DNA from: an uncultured Caldimonas sp.
GTDB taxonomy: Bacteria; Pseudomonadota; Gammaproteobacteria; Burkholderiales; Burkholderiaceae
NCBI RefSeq assembly: GCF_946480305.1
Contig: NZ_CAMLJQ010000001.1
Coordinates: forward strand, 248,001 to 312,000
Direction: 5' to 3'
DNA: 64,000 bases
Position 1 is the stretch's first letter; the number at the start of each line of letters is the position of its first letter. Positions 8,844 through 18,110 of the stretch are shown here, in pieces. Under the pieces are notes generated by a model. The model was not told where the DNA came from, did no database searches, and saw only the letters and a list, made by a program, of their open reading frames with translations. Position numbers and translations under genes: made by a program.

Positions 8844-10421
8844 ATGCCCCTGGGTTCTTCCGACGACGACAAGACGATCACCGGGCCGTCGTCCGTGCTG
8901 CCGGACCGTGCGCATGATTTCGCCAATTCCACCATCTCCAGCCACACACTGCCCGTCGGTGCACGGCTGGGTGAATTCGAGATCACCGGGCTCATCGGCG
9001 AAGGCGGCTTCGGCATCGTCTACCTGGCGTTCGATGCCTCGCTGCAGCGGCAGGTGGCGCTGAAGGAATACATGCCTTCGGCGCTGGCCTCGCGCTCCAC
9101 GGCCACCGCCACGGTGACCGCCAAGTCCGACAGGCACCTCGAGACCTTCAAGGTGGGCCTGCGCAGCTTCGTCAACGAGGCCCGCCTGCTGGCCCGCTTC
9201 GATCACCCGGCGCTCGTGAAGGTGTACCGGTTCTGGGAGGCGAACGGCACCGCCTACATGGTGATGCCCTACTACCAGGGTCCCACGTTGAAGGCGCATC
9301 TTGCCGGCATGGCGACGCCACCCGACGAAGCCCTGCTGCGCGGCTGGCTGCGCCCGCTGCTCGATGCACTCGAGGTGATGCACGAGGCCAGCTGCTACCA
9401 CCGCGACATCGCGCCCGACAACATCCTGCTGACCGAAACCGGCCCCCTGCTGCTCGATTTCGGCGCCGCTCGCCGCGTGGTAGGCGACATGACGCACGCG
9501 CTGACCGTGGTGCTGAAGCCGGGCTACGCGCCGATCGAGCAATACGGCGAAGCCCCCTCGATGACCCAGGGCGCCTGGACCGACATCTACGCGCTGGCCT
9601 GTGTCGTGTACTACGCGATCACCGGCAAAACGCCGATGTCGTCGGTCGAGCGGCTGATCTCCGACCGGCTGCAGCCGTTGTCGGAGCTCGCGGCGGGGCG
9701 CTATGGCGAGCGGTTCCTGCGGGCCGTGGACGCAGCACTGGCCGTGAAGCCGCAAGACCGGCCGCAGAGCGTCGCGCAGTTCCGCGAGCTGCTGGGCATC
9801 GGCGCCGAGCCCGTGGCGGCGCCGGTCGCCCCCAAGGCGACCACCGTGCGCGCAGCTCAACCAGCAGCCGCAGCGCCCCAGCCCTCGGCAGAGCCTCGTG
9901 GCAAGAAGTCCGTGGCCTTGCCGATCACGGCGGCGTTGGTGCTGGCCGCGCTGGGCGGCGGCGGGGCGTGGCTGTATCTGTCCGGCGACAAGGCCACCGG
10001 CGAAACCGCCGCAGCCCCCATCGAGGTGCCTCCCGCGCCCGTCGTGCCCGCGGCTGCACCGGTGGTGCCGCCGCCCCCTGCCCCGGCTCCCGCACCCGTC
10101 GCCGCCGAGTTGCCTCCCGCGCCTCCCGCACTGCCTGCACCCGTGGCGCGGCCGGCTCCGGCGCCGTCGCCCGCGCCTGTTGCTGCAACGCCGCCGCCGG
10201 CTCCTCCTGCCGTCGCCACGGCGCCCGCCGCACCCCGCCCCGCAGCGCCCGCGCCGCGCGCGGAGGCGGTCCGTCCACCTGCGCCTGCACCGGCCCCTGC
10301 TGCTGCGGCGCCGGTGGTCTCCAAGGCCGACCAGTCACGTTGTACCGAGATCCTGCAAAAAGCCTCGCTCGAGCCTTTGAGCTCCAGCGAGACCGAATTT
10401 CTGAAGAGGGTATGCAAATGA
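8844..10421 (+). CDS. Membrane-anchored Ser/Thr protein kinase
   Basis: 525 residues. A Hanks-type kinase domain covers about 40-305: glycine loop GLIGEGGFGIVYLAF, ATP-binding Lys in VALKEYMP, catalytic YHRDIAPDNILL, metal-binding DFGAARR and a PGYAPIEQY activation region. A single membrane helix follows (about 354-374, in VALPITAALVLAALGGG), then a long Pro/Ala-rich periplasmic stalk and a short C-terminal segment with two Cys. Kinase inside and stalk outside is the bacterial PknB-like topology. The ATG at 8844 begins the conserved part. The stop overlaps the start of the OmpA-like lipoprotein gene, so the two are coupled; an envelope or cell-wall sensing role is inferred. Confidence 0.9.
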   Translation: MPLGSSDDDKTITGPSSVLPDRAHDFANSTISSHTLPVGARLGEFEITGLIGEGGFGIVYLAFDASLQRQVALKEYMPSALASRSTATATVTAKSDRHLETFKVGLRSFVNEARLLARFDHPALVKVYRFWEANGTAYMVMPYYQGPTLKAHLAGMATPPDEALLRGWLRPLLDALEVMHEASCYHRDIAPDNILLTETGPLLLDFGAARRVVGDMTHALTVVLKPGYAPIEQYGEAPSMTQGAWTDIYALACVVYYAITGKTPMSSVERLISDRLQPLSELAAGRYGERFLRAVDAALAVKPQDRPQSVAQFRELLGIGAEPVAAPVAPKATTVRAAQPAAAAPQPSAEPRGKKSVALPITAALVLAALGGGGAWLYLSGDKATGETAAAPIEVPPAPVVPAAAPVVPPPPAPAPAPVAAELPPAPPALPAPVARPAPAPSPAPVAATPPPAPPAVATAPAAPRPAAPAPRAEAVRPPAPAPAPAAAAPVVSKADQSRCTEILQKASLEPLSSSETEFLKRVCK

Positions 10422-11629
10422 AGCCAACCGCCTTGAGACAGCGAGGATTCCTCGCCTCCGTCCTGCTTGCAACGGCCGCCTTCGTGGCCGGCTGTGCTGC
10501 ACCGCAGGCCACCAGCGTCACCCAGGAACTGCCTTTCGAGCAGGCTGTGGCACAAGCCACCGACGGCCTGGTGTCGCAAACGCAGAAGCTGCCGGCCTTC
10601 CTGGCCAAGGTCGAGTCGAAGATCGCCAAGCGCGGCGTCGTGCTCGACCCGATGCTCGACGCGGCCAGCGGTCAACAGACGGTGGCGACCCAGATGCTGG
10701 AGAAGCGCGTCACCGAGTACATGACCTCCAAGTACGACCAGCTCGACATCCTGAGCTTCCAGTCGTCCAACCTCGGCAAGGCGCAATACCTGCTGACCGG
10801 CACGATGACGCGGCTGCCCGCCTCGCGCTCGAAGTCCGCGCTGAAGATCAACCTGGCGCTGACCGAGTTGCGCAGCGGCACGGTGGTTGCGCAGGCCTCC
10901 GCCGTCGCGCGCGACGAAGGGCTCGATCACAACCCGTTGCCGTACTACCGCGACAGCCCCGTGCTGCTCGCCAAGGACAAGGTGGTCGACGGCTACGTCC
11001 GCACCTCCTCCACCCCGCCGGGGCAGCGCGCCGACGCCACCTACCTCGAGCGCATTGCCACCGCCACGCTGATCAACGAAGCCACCACGCTGTACAACTC
11101 GGAGCGCTACCAGGACGCGCTGGGCCAGTACCGCAGCGCCCTCGCCACCCCCGCGGGCGAGCAGTTGCGGGTGCTCAACGGCATCTACCTCACCAACGTG
11201 AAGCTCGGCCGCATGAATGAGGCCGAGCAGGCCTTCGGCCGCGTCGTGGCGATGGGGATTGCGTACAACGAACTGGGCGTCAAGTTCCTGTTCAATCCGG
11301 GCAGCACCGAGTTCTGGTCCGACACCCGCATCAGCGGCGCCTACGGCATGTGGCTGCGCCAGATCGCGCGCGAGGCCACCGCCGCCAAGGTGTGCATGAA
11401 CATCGTCGGCCACACCAGCCGCACGGGTTCAGAGCAGTCGAACGATGCGTTGTCGTTGCAGCGCGCGAGCTACGTCAAGCAGCGGCTGACCGCCGAAGCG
11501 GCTGAACTGGGCCCGCGCACCAAGCCCGTCGGCATGGGTTTCCGCCAGAACATCGTCGGCAGCGGCACCGACAACGCGGTCGATGCGCTCGACCGCCGCG
11601 TCGAGTTCAAGATCGTGCCCTGCGGCTGA
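10418..11629 (+). CDS. Lipoprotein with C-terminal OmpA-like domain
   Basis: 403 residues, starting at the ATG in ATGA that overlaps the kinase stop, with AAGAGGG as ribosome site. A lipoprotein signal ends at Cys26 (AAFVAGC). Residues about 45-240 form a curli-assembly/CsgG-like or TPR-adjacent region (NLGKAQYLLTGTMTRLP, ALKINLALTELRSG), followed by a short TPR-like stretch (YQDALGQYRSALATPAGEQL). The C-terminus (about 310-400) is OmpA-like, with NIVGHTSRTGSEQSNDALS and NAVDALDRRVEFKIV, the peptidoglycan-binding fold. It probably links outer membrane and cell wall and works with the coupled kinase. The middle region assignment is tentative. Confidence 0.85.
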   Translation: MKPTALRQRGFLASVLLATAAFVAGCAAPQATSVTQELPFEQAVAQATDGLVSQTQKLPAFLAKVESKIAKRGVVLDPMLDAASGQQTVATQMLEKRVTEYMTSKYDQLDILSFQSSNLGKAQYLLTGTMTRLPASRSKSALKINLALTELRSGTVVAQASAVARDEGLDHNPLPYYRDSPVLLAKDKVVDGYVRTSSTPPGQRADATYLERIATATLINEATTLYNSERYQDALGQYRSALATPAGEQLRVLNGIYLTNVKLGRMNEAEQAFGRVVAMGIAYNELGVKFLFNPGSTEFWSDTRISGAYGMWLRQIAREATAAKVCMNIVGHTSRTGSEQSNDALSLQRASYVKQRLTAEAAELGPRTKPVGMGFRQNIVGSGTDNAVDALDRRVEFKIVPCG

Positions 11630-11633
11630 CTTT

Positions 11634-14000
11634 TCAGTTCCTGAACAGATCGAGGATGGAGCGCTGCTCCTCCTCGGTCGGGCTGGCGGGCACCTCCGGC
11701 AGCCCCAGGCTGCGGATGCCGGTATCCGGCGTGAATTCTTCGAAGTACCACTCGCCGTCGATGCTCACCAGACCGTCGGGCACCGCCGGGAAGGCAACCG
11801 GCACTTCCTCCAGCGCCACGCGCATGTAGTCGACCCAGATCGGCAGTGCCAGGGAGCCGCCCGAGGCGCGGTCGCCGAGCTTGCGCGGCGTGTCGTAGCC
11901 CATCCACGCCACAGCGGTGACAGTGGCTTGGTAGCCGGCAAACCACGCATCCATCGCATCGTTCGTGGTGCCGGTCTTGCCGTGCAGGTCCGGTCGGTGC
12001 AGCGCCTCCTGCACACGCATGGCGGTTCCGGAGCGCGTCACTTCCCCGAGCAGGTCGTTCATCAGGAAGGCGTTGCGCGCGTCGATCACACGTGCGCCTT
12101 CATCGGGCGCCTGCGGCAGCGTCTCCTTGAGCACGCGGCCGTGGGCATCGGTCAGGCGGCGCACGAGCACCGGCTCGACCTGGTAACCCCCGTTGGCGAA
12201 CACCGCGTACGCCCGCGCAAGCTCCAGCGGCGTCGTGCTGCCGGCCCCCAGCACCATCGACGGGTATGGGGGATGACGTTGCGGATCGAAGCCGAACCGC
12301 TCGAGCCACGACTGCGCATAGGGCGCACCAATCGCCTGCAACAGGCGCACCGCCGGCAGGTTGCGCGAGGCAGCCAGCGTGCGGCGCAATGACATCGGCC
12401 CCTGGTAGCCATCGTCGTAGTTCCTGGGCTCCCATGGTTGCCCACCGGTTTCGGCCGCGCTGAGCACAAGCGGAGCGTCGTCGATGACGGTGGCCGCGGT
12501 GAACCCGCGTTCGAGTGCCGCCGAATAAACGAATGGCTTGATGCCGGAACCCGGCTGCCGCCACGCCTGGCTGACGCGGTTGAACCCCGTGCGCGACGGC
12601 GTGAACCCGCCGACCCAGGCCCGCACCGCACCGTTGCGCGGATCGAGCGCCACGAAAGCCGCTTCCACCTCCGGCAACTGCGCCAGCGTCCATGTGCCGC
12701 TCGACAGCTCCTGCACGCGCACGACCGCCCCGCGGCGGATCTCGATCTTCGGCCCGGCATTCGGCTGCAGACCTGCCGCCGCCGGCCGCAGGCCTTCGCC
12801 CGTGATCGCCACCGCCCGGCCGTCGCGCAGCATCGCGACCACCTGCTGCCGTGCGGCATCGAGCACCACTGCGGCGAGCAGGTCGTCGTTGTCCGGGTGC
12901 GCCTCCAGCGCCTGCGCCACGCGGTCATCCACCTCCCCGGGCTGGGCCGGCAGATCCACATAGCCTTCGGGGCCGCGATAAGGCTGCTGGCTCTCGTAAG
13001 CCAGCACGCCCCGGCGCACCGCCTGGTAGGCCGCCAGCTGCTCGCGCGAGTCGACCGTGAGATGCACATTGAGCCCGCGCGTATAGGCCTCCGATCCGTA
13101 ATGGCTGAAGACAAGCTGCCGCGCGGTCTCCGCCACGTGTTCCGCATACACCGGCAGCGGTTGCCGGTCGCGATAGCGCAGCGGCTCGTTGCGCGCGGCG
13201 TCGCGCTGCGCCAGCGTGATGACACCCGTGCGGTACATGCGTTCCAGCACCACGAGCTGGCGCTCGCGCGCACGCTGCGGGTTGACGATGGGGTTGTGGG
13301 TCGCTGGCGCCTGCGGCAGGCCCGCCAGCATGGCGGCCTCGGCCAGGGTGATCTCGTCGAGCCGCTTGCCGAAGTAGATCTCGCTTGCGGCCGCGAAACC
13401 GAATGCCCGCTGCCCCAGATAGATCTGGTTCATGTAGGCCTCGAGGATCTGCCGCTTGCTGAGCTGGCTCTCGATCTTCAGCGCCAGCAACATTTCATAG
13501 AGCTTGCGCGTGAACGTCTTCTCGGTCGGCAGGTAGAAGTTGCGGGCCACCTGCATCGTGATGGTCGAGGCACCCTGGCTCAACGGTTCGGCCAGGTTGC
13601 GCAGCCCGGCACCGAGCACGCGCAGGTAGTCGATGCCACCGTGCCGGTGGAAGCGCGCATCCTCCACGGACAGCAAGGCGTCCTGCATCACCTGGGGGAT
13701 TTCGTCGAGCGGCAGAAAGTGGCGCCGCTCCTCGCCGTACTCGCCCAGCAGCACGCCGTCCGACGAATACACACGCAACGGCAACCTCGGCCGGTAGTCG
13801 GTCAGTTCGTCGATTTCGGGCAGGTTCGGGTACGCGATCGCAAACGCCACGCCGGCCAGCAAAGCCACGGCAATGGCGACTACCCCGGCAAGCACGGCAG
13901 CGCCCGCCGCCCGCCGCAGCAACAAGCGCAGCCACGCAGGCACCGCGCGCGACCACCGTGCGCGCGCGCGGCTGCGGTCGTCGGGCTGCGGGCTGCTCAT
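11634..14000 (-). CDS. Class A penicillin-binding protein (PBP1A-like)
   Basis: 788 residues. One N-terminal membrane helix (about 25-55), then a family 51 glycosyltransferase domain with the catalytic Glu in SVEDARFHRHGGID and QGASTITMQVARNF, an intervening OB-like segment, and a transpeptidase domain with Ser485 in PGSGIKPFVY (SxxK), ASRNLP (SxN) and GKTGTTNDAMDAW (KTG). It polymerises and cross-links peptidoglycan in the periplasm. The ATG at 14000 places the short basic N-terminus before the helix; the frame stays open to 14054. It ends four bases from the convergent OmpA-like lipoprotein gene. PBP1A, PbpC and PBP2-like subclasses are not separated here, so no symbol is given. Confidence 0.93.
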   Translation of the reverse strand: MSSPQPDDRSRARARWSRAVPAWLRLLLRRAAGAAVLAGVVAIAVALLAGVAFAIAYPNLPEIDELTDYRPRLPLRVYSSDGVLLGEYGEERRHFLPLDEIPQVMQDALLSVEDARFHRHGGIDYLRVLGAGLRNLAEPLSQGASTITMQVARNFYLPTEKTFTRKLYEMLLALKIESQLSKRQILEAYMNQIYLGQRAFGFAAASEIYFGKRLDEITLAEAAMLAGLPQAPATHNPIVNPQRARERQLVVLERMYRTGVITLAQRDAARNEPLRYRDRQPLPVYAEHVAETARQLVFSHYGSEAYTRGLNVHLTVDSREQLAAYQAVRRGVLAYESQQPYRGPEGYVDLPAQPGEVDDRVAQALEAHPDNDDLLAAVVLDAARQQVVAMLRDGRAVAITGEGLRPAAAGLQPNAGPKIEIRRGAVVRVQELSSGTWTLAQLPEVEAAFVALDPRNGAVRAWVGGFTPSRTGFNRVSQAWRQPGSGIKPFVYSAALERGFTAATVIDDAPLVLSAAETGGQPWEPRNYDDGYQGPMSLRRTLAASRNLPAVRLLQAIGAPYAQSWLERFGFDPQRHPPYPSMVLGAGSTTPLELARAYAVFANGGYQVEPVLVRRLTDAHGRVLKETLPQAPDEGARVIDARNAFLMNDLLGEVTRSGTAMRVQEALHRPDLHGKTGTTNDAMDAWFAGYQATVTAVAWMGYDTPRKLGDRASGGSLALPIWVDYMRVALEEVPVAFPAVPDGLVSIDGEWYFEEFTPDTGIRSLGLPEVPASPTEEEQRSILDLFRN

Positions 14001-14245
14001 GGAACGACAAGTCGGGCGAATGCGCGGCATTCTAGGCTGGCCCTCTCGCACCATGCGGGAACCGCGCAGCCCCGGGGTACGAAATGCCGGCGACCGCCGT
14101 CGGGCGATTCACCCTCCCGCTCGCGTTTTACATCGGGGTTTTGACTCATTTGAATGTCAAACAGTGGCGCCAGGTATTGCGGCAACTCGCGCAATCCGGG
14201 AAGCTGCACGCAGATGTAAATGACGGCTCGCAGTCGAACAACGAT

Positions 14246-14259
14246 CGGTGCATGCACCG
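14246..14259. promoter_or_regulatory. 14-bp palindrome in the cqsA-like promoter region
   Basis: CGGTGCATGCACCG is a perfect palindrome about 170 bases ahead of the synthase start, in the 426-base divergent region shared with the penicillin-binding protein gene. A looser inverted repeat, TTTGAC...GTCAAA with a ten-base spacer, lies at 14140-14161. Either could be an operator. No sigma-70 promoter stands out. Confidence 0.35.
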
Positions 14260-14426
14260 CCATCGCGGCTTCTCCCAATTCGAACAATATTTTTTGTCCA
14301 GTGCGATGAGCACTGCCGATCAAGGCTTCCATCCTTCTCGCACAAGGCGCACCGGCAATCCGGCGCGCCTCGGGCGAGTTCCGCTGTATGGGTATCTGCA
14401 TCTCTTCTACCCCTAGGAGCCTTCAC

Positions 14427-15695
14427 ATGAGACCAGCGACCGTCCCACGATTTCTCGACGAAAAAATCGACCGCTTTCTTCGCAAACGATTTTTCGATCA
14501 CCCCGACAGACCCGGGCAGGCCTTTTGTTACAGCCTCGCCGCGCCGCAGGCAGGCGGCGTTTCTCTGCAGAGCAACGACTATCTCGCGCTGGGTACGCAT
14601 CCGCACATCGTGGAATCGGCGATCGCTTGCCTGCGACAGGAAGCGTCGTCCGACGTGATGTCGTCGATCTTCCTGTTCATGCGCGGCACGCCCACCCGCA
14701 CTTCCAGATTCGAGCAACGGCTCTCGAAGCATCTAGCCATGGAGGCCGGCATCCTGTGCCAGTCCGGCTACGACGCGAACGTCGGGCTGCTGCAGGCGAT
14801 CGCGCAGCCCAACCAGCCGGTGTACGTGGACCAGCAAGCCCACATGTCGTTGTGGCAGGGCATTCAGGCCGCGAGCGCAACCGCCGTACGCTTCAGGCAC
14901 AACGACGTCGACGACCTGCGCGCCCAACTCATCGAGCATGGACCGGGCATCGTGGTGGTCGACTCGGTCTACAGCGTGAGCGGCAGCCTCTGCCCGCTGC
15001 CGGCCATCGTCGATCTGGCCGAAGAGTTCGGATGCGCGATGGTGGTCGACGAATCCCACTCGCTGGGCACGCACGGCCCCAATGGCGAAGGCGTGGTCGC
15101 GTCACTGGGTTTGTCCGGGCGCGTGCATTTCGTGACCGCCAGCCTGGCCAAGGCGTTTGCCTACCGCGCCGGCTTCATCGCATGCGCCGCCCGGTACGTC
15201 GAGTTCCTCCGCTTCAACGCATTTCCTGCCATCTTCAGCTCGACGTTGCTCGAGCACGAGGTGGCTCGGCTCGACGCCACGCTCGACGTGATCACGGCCG
15301 AGCCGCAACGCCGCGAGCGCCTCTGGCACAACACGCGCGTCCTGCGCGCTGGCATTGCGTCGATCGGCTACGACATCAGCAATGGGTCGCAACAGATCAT
15401 CGGACTGCGCAGCGGCGCAATCCCGAGCGCGATTGCGCTGCGCGATGCGATGGAGGCGATGGGTGTATACGGTTCCCCGTTCTGGTACCCGGCCACCGAC
15501 TGGCGCGACGCCGTGATGCGGCTCACCGTCAACGCCGCACTGACACCGCAACACATCGAGCGCGTGCTCAATGCACTGGAGCAGGCGCTGCCGGTGTTGC
15601 AGGCCTCACGCGGCGTGAAACAGCGCAAACGCCTGCGCACGGACGCCCCCCCGCCTCCCAGCCACAGCGTGCATCAAGCAGCCGTTTCGTGCTGA
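14427..15695 (+). CDS. cqsA: Alpha-hydroxyketone autoinducer synthase, CqsA/LqsA/JqsA family
   Basis: 422 residues, a fold-type I PLP enzyme of the alpha-oxoamine synthase group. Distinctive CqsA-type stretches run throughout: LQSNDYLALGTHP, QSGYDANVGLLQAI, AHMSLWQG, HGPGIVVVDSVYS and VVDESHSLGTHGPNGEG, with the PLP lysine Lys242 in TASLAKAFAYRAG and the cofactor-binding Asp208. Vibrio CqsA and Legionella LqsA join an acyl-CoA to an amino-acid-derived substrate to make CAI-1 or LAI-1 signals. The ATG at 14427 has AGGAG seven bases ahead. Its 3' end overlaps the convergent kinase gene by 22 bases, and the kinase/regulator pair behind it completes an Lqs-like set. The acyl chain length cannot be read from sequence. 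Confidence 0.92.
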   Translation: MRPATVPRFLDEKIDRFLRKRFFDHPDRPGQAFCYSLAAPQAGGVSLQSNDYLALGTHPHIVESAIACLRQEASSDVMSSIFLFMRGTPTRTSRFEQRLSKHLAMEAGILCQSGYDANVGLLQAIAQPNQPVYVDQQAHMSLWQGIQAASATAVRFRHNDVDDLRAQLIEHGPGIVVVDSVYSVSGSLCPLPAIVDLAEEFGCAMVVDESHSLGTHGPNGEGVVASLGLSGRVHFVTASLAKAFAYRAGFIACAARYVEFLRFNAFPAIFSSTLLEHEVARLDATLDVITAEPQRRERLWHNTRVLRAGIASIGYDISNGSQQIIGLRSGAIPSAIALRDAMEAMGVYGSPFWYPATDWRDAVMRLTVNAALTPQHIERVLNALEQALPVLQASRGVKQRKRLRTDAPPPPSHSVHQAAVSC

Positions 15696-17035
15696 GGCGC
15701 GTGTACGGGCGGAAAGACCAGCCGCATCTGCAAACCGGCGCCCGCGGGTGACTCGGCTTCGAGCTGCCCACCCAGGCTATGCATCACGTCCTGGCAGAAC
15801 GACAAGCCCAGCCCGGTGCCCAGCGCCCCCTCACGCGAGCCGCCGCACCGGAACCGTTCGAGCACCCGCGGCAGATCCCGTCCCGACACGCCCTGGCCGT
15901 TGTCGGCCACCACCAGCACATTGCCGCCGGGGCGCACCTCGGTGCTGATGGCGATGATCAGTTCCTGACCTCGGGCGCCGTGCTCGAAGGCGTTCTTCAT
16001 CAGGTTGAGCACCAGGTGCTCGAGCAGGATCGGCACGCCCTGGACCGAGAAATCCTGAGCGATGCGCACTTTCACCGCCGCACGCTGCCCGCTGTTCGTG
16101 TACGGATAACGCTCCACGGCACTGCGGACGATGCTCGAGATCGACACCTCGGAAAAGCATTGCACACCGCCGGATTGCAGGCGCACCGGACGAACGCTGG
16201 CCAGAAGCATCTCGATGAACACCTTGGCCCGGTCTGCCTCCCGCATCAGCATCGGCAGGCAGCTCGACAAGGCCTCGGGATCGCGCCGGCAAGCCTCGAC
16301 GTGCAGGCCGATCGTTGCGAGCGGCGTGCGCAATTCGTGGGCGACAAACCCCGCCACCGACAGCAAGGCCTCGGTGCGACGTCGCTTGTTCTGAATGAGC
16401 ACCCATTGCAATGCCAGGGTGCACACCACGGCGAACACGATCACCGGCCAGGCCTGCACGATCAACTGCCCCGAAAGATCGAGCTGGCCATGACGCAGCC
16501 AATGCGCGGCGGCCGCCAGCAGCGAGCCGGCGAGCAGCAGCAACAGCGCGGCGCCGGGTGCGGTCATCAGCAGCGTGAACATCACCGCGCATACGTAGCT
16601 CATGGCCCACGCGGTGGTGTCGTTCTGCAATGCCATGAAGGTGAAGAAGAACGGGACGGCCAGCAGCAACGTGCCATGCCAATACCACGGCCAGTAGCGC
16701 CGCAGTGGCTCGAGCATCGCAGTAGGCAGCAGGAACGGGATGAACAACGCACCTATCAGCAACCGCAGCGAAAGCGATTCGTACGGCTGCGGTACCCAGC
16801 CGCTCCAGACCACGTAATACAGCGGGAAACCGATCAGGCCGACCAGGCCGACGGCCAGCCGCGTGGCGCGCGCATCGATACCGCTGTCCAGCACCGCATC
16901 GAGCAGCGAAGAGCCGCCGCCGGGGTGGAACGTGCCCAGCAGGGACTGCAGCCACGCCGTGGCGGCACGGATCCCGCGCGCGGGGGCAGGACGGCGCAGC
17001 CCTACGCCGGGTAGCGACGATGCCAACCGGCTCAT
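15674..17035 (-). CDS. lqsS: LqsS/CqsS-like membrane sensor histidine kinase
   Basis: 453 residues. About six membrane helices fill residues 60-214, including LVGLIGFPLYYVVWSGW and HGTLLLAVPFFFTFMALQN, which resemble the CAI-1-binding sensor of CqsS. The HisKA domain has His233 in AGFVAHELRTPLATIG; the ATPase domain has NLMKNAFEHGA, VADNGQGVS and LGTGLGLSFCQ. No receiver domain follows, unlike Vibrio CqsS and like Legionella LqsS. The ATG at 17035 overlaps the stop of the regulator gene (TGATG); a GTG one codon earlier is possible. It should detect the ketone made by the facing synthase and feed phosphate to the coupled regulator. Confidence 0.88.
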   Translation of the reverse strand: MSRLASSLPGVGLRRPAPARGIRAATAWLQSLLGTFHPGGGSSLLDAVLDSGIDARATRLAVGLVGLIGFPLYYVVWSGWVPQPYESLSLRLLIGALFIPFLLPTAMLEPLRRYWPWYWHGTLLLAVPFFFTFMALQNDTTAWAMSYVCAVMFTLLMTAPGAALLLLLAGSLLAAAAHWLRHGQLDLSGQLIVQAWPVIVFAVVCTLALQWVLIQNKRRRTEALLSVAGFVAHELRTPLATIGLHVEACRRDPEALSSCLPMLMREADRAKVFIEMLLASVRPVRLQSGGVQCFSEVSISSIVRSAVERYPYTNSGQRAAVKVRIAQDFSVQGVPILLEHLVLNLMKNAFEHGARGQELIIAISTEVRPGGNVLVVADNGQGVSGRDLPRVLERFRCGGSREGALGTGLGLSFCQDVMHSLGGQLEAESPAGAGLQMRLVFPPVHAPQHETAA

Positions 17036-18003
17036 CACTTTGCTCCGCGGGCGGGTTGAGGCGTCATGTGTCCGGGGGCTGCAACCCAGGCGAGGCGGTA
17101 CACCTGCGCACCGACCCGGACCGAACGCTGGGGTGGCACCACGAACCCTTCATAACCGCCCGCGCGAGGCAAGCGCGACGGATCGGACAGATAGACGAGC
17201 GAATCGCCCTGCGATTGCTGACGCGCGAGGGTCTCGAAGCCCGGCATCGTCATCAGGATCTCGAGCGTCGATTCGCGCTCCTCGCCCGATTGCACCAGCA
17301 GGAAGCGCCACTCGCCAGCGGCCGTGCGCACAAGGTAGCCGCCCGGCTCGGTGCAGAGGTAGTACTCGGTGACGTTGGCCGCGGCAAACAGTTCGAGCAC
17401 CGCCGAGGCAACAGGCCCGACATGCTCGAAGGCGCCGAGCCGCTGCCGCAAGCCTTCGGCCAGCGGGCGCGTCAGCTCGGCAAAGTAAGCGTGCATCTGT
17501 ACTGCGACGGCATGCTGCACCTGCTCGGGGAGCCGGTCGGCCTTGCGCAGGAACTGATGGATGAGCTGCTCGTTGAACGCGTCGACAGCGAGCCGTTCGT
17601 CGGCGGCACCTGTCAGCAGGATGCGCCGGCAAGGGTATTCGAGCATCGAGCGGCACAGGCTCAGGCCATCGCCCTCGGGCATGGAGTAGTCGGCAATGAC
17701 GAGGGCGATCTCCTCGTAGCGCCGCGGCTCCTGCGCGAGGCTGGTCACACGGGAAGCGTCGATCGCGACCAGGTGCTCGTGGGGATCGGTGCTCTGGTCG
17801 GTGCTGCGCCGCATGAAGTTGCGGCTCAGGGCCTTCGAGCGCTCCAGCAGCGCCAGGGCCTCGCGGTGGCTGGTGCAGGTATAGACCTTGCGTTCGGTCG
17901 ACAGCAGCGTCGAGAGCGCGTCAAGGTAGCCCTCGTCGTCATCGACGAGCAACACGGCCGCGGTATACCAGTAGGGCAAGAGCTCGGTGGTGGGGTGGAA
18001 CAT
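17035..18003 (-). CDS. lqsR: LqsR-like receiver-domain regulator
   Basis: 322 residues. After a short N-terminal extension, a receiver domain (about 15-170, with a loop insertion) has the acidic pair in VLLVDDDEGYLDAL, phospho-acceptor Asp105 in LVIADYSMPEGDG, the Thr in LLTGAA and Lys in FLRKAD. The C-terminal half (about 190-320) has no recognisable DNA-binding or enzymatic domain. This matches Legionella LqsR, whose output mechanism is also unclear. The ATG at 18003 has AAGAGA six bases ahead; an ATG at 18036 is the alternative. It heads a two-gene unit with the coupled membrane kinase, convergent with the synthase. Confidence 0.78.
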   Translation of the reverse strand: MFHPTTELLPYWYTAAVLLVDDDEGYLDALSTLLSTERKVYTCTSHREALALLERSKALSRNFMRRSTDQSTDPHEHLVAIDASRVTSLAQEPRRYEEIALVIADYSMPEGDGLSLCRSMLEYPCRRILLTGAADERLAVDAFNEQLIHQFLRKADRLPEQVQHAVAVQMHAYFAELTRPLAEGLRQRLGAFEHVGPVASAVLELFAAANVTEYYLCTEPGGYLVRTAAGEWRFLLVQSGEERESTLEILMTMPGFETLARQQSQGDSLVYLSDPSRLPRAGGYEGFVVPPQRSVRVGAQVYRLAWVAAPGHMTPQPARGAK

Positions 18004-18093
18004 CGATTCTCTTCGTGCATCTAGTAGTGCGTTCATTGTTTCATCGGACGCTCTTGCGGCGCCGATGCCTCTCCTGGTGAGTCGCCAAGGTCC

Positions 18094-18110
18094 GCGGGAA
18101 AAAATCCCGC
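18094..18110. other. Hairpin in the leader of the lqsR-like gene
   Basis: GCGGGA, a five-A loop, TCCCGC: a short perfect stem 90-107 bases ahead of the regulator start. It may be an operator or an mRNA leader element. The rest of the 300-base region up to the DUF454 gene shows no other clear signal. Confidence 0.35.

Noticed and set aside
15674..17035. Hybrid CqsS with receiver domain
   Set aside because: The protein ends right after the ATPase domain; the receiver is absent, so LqsS is the better match.
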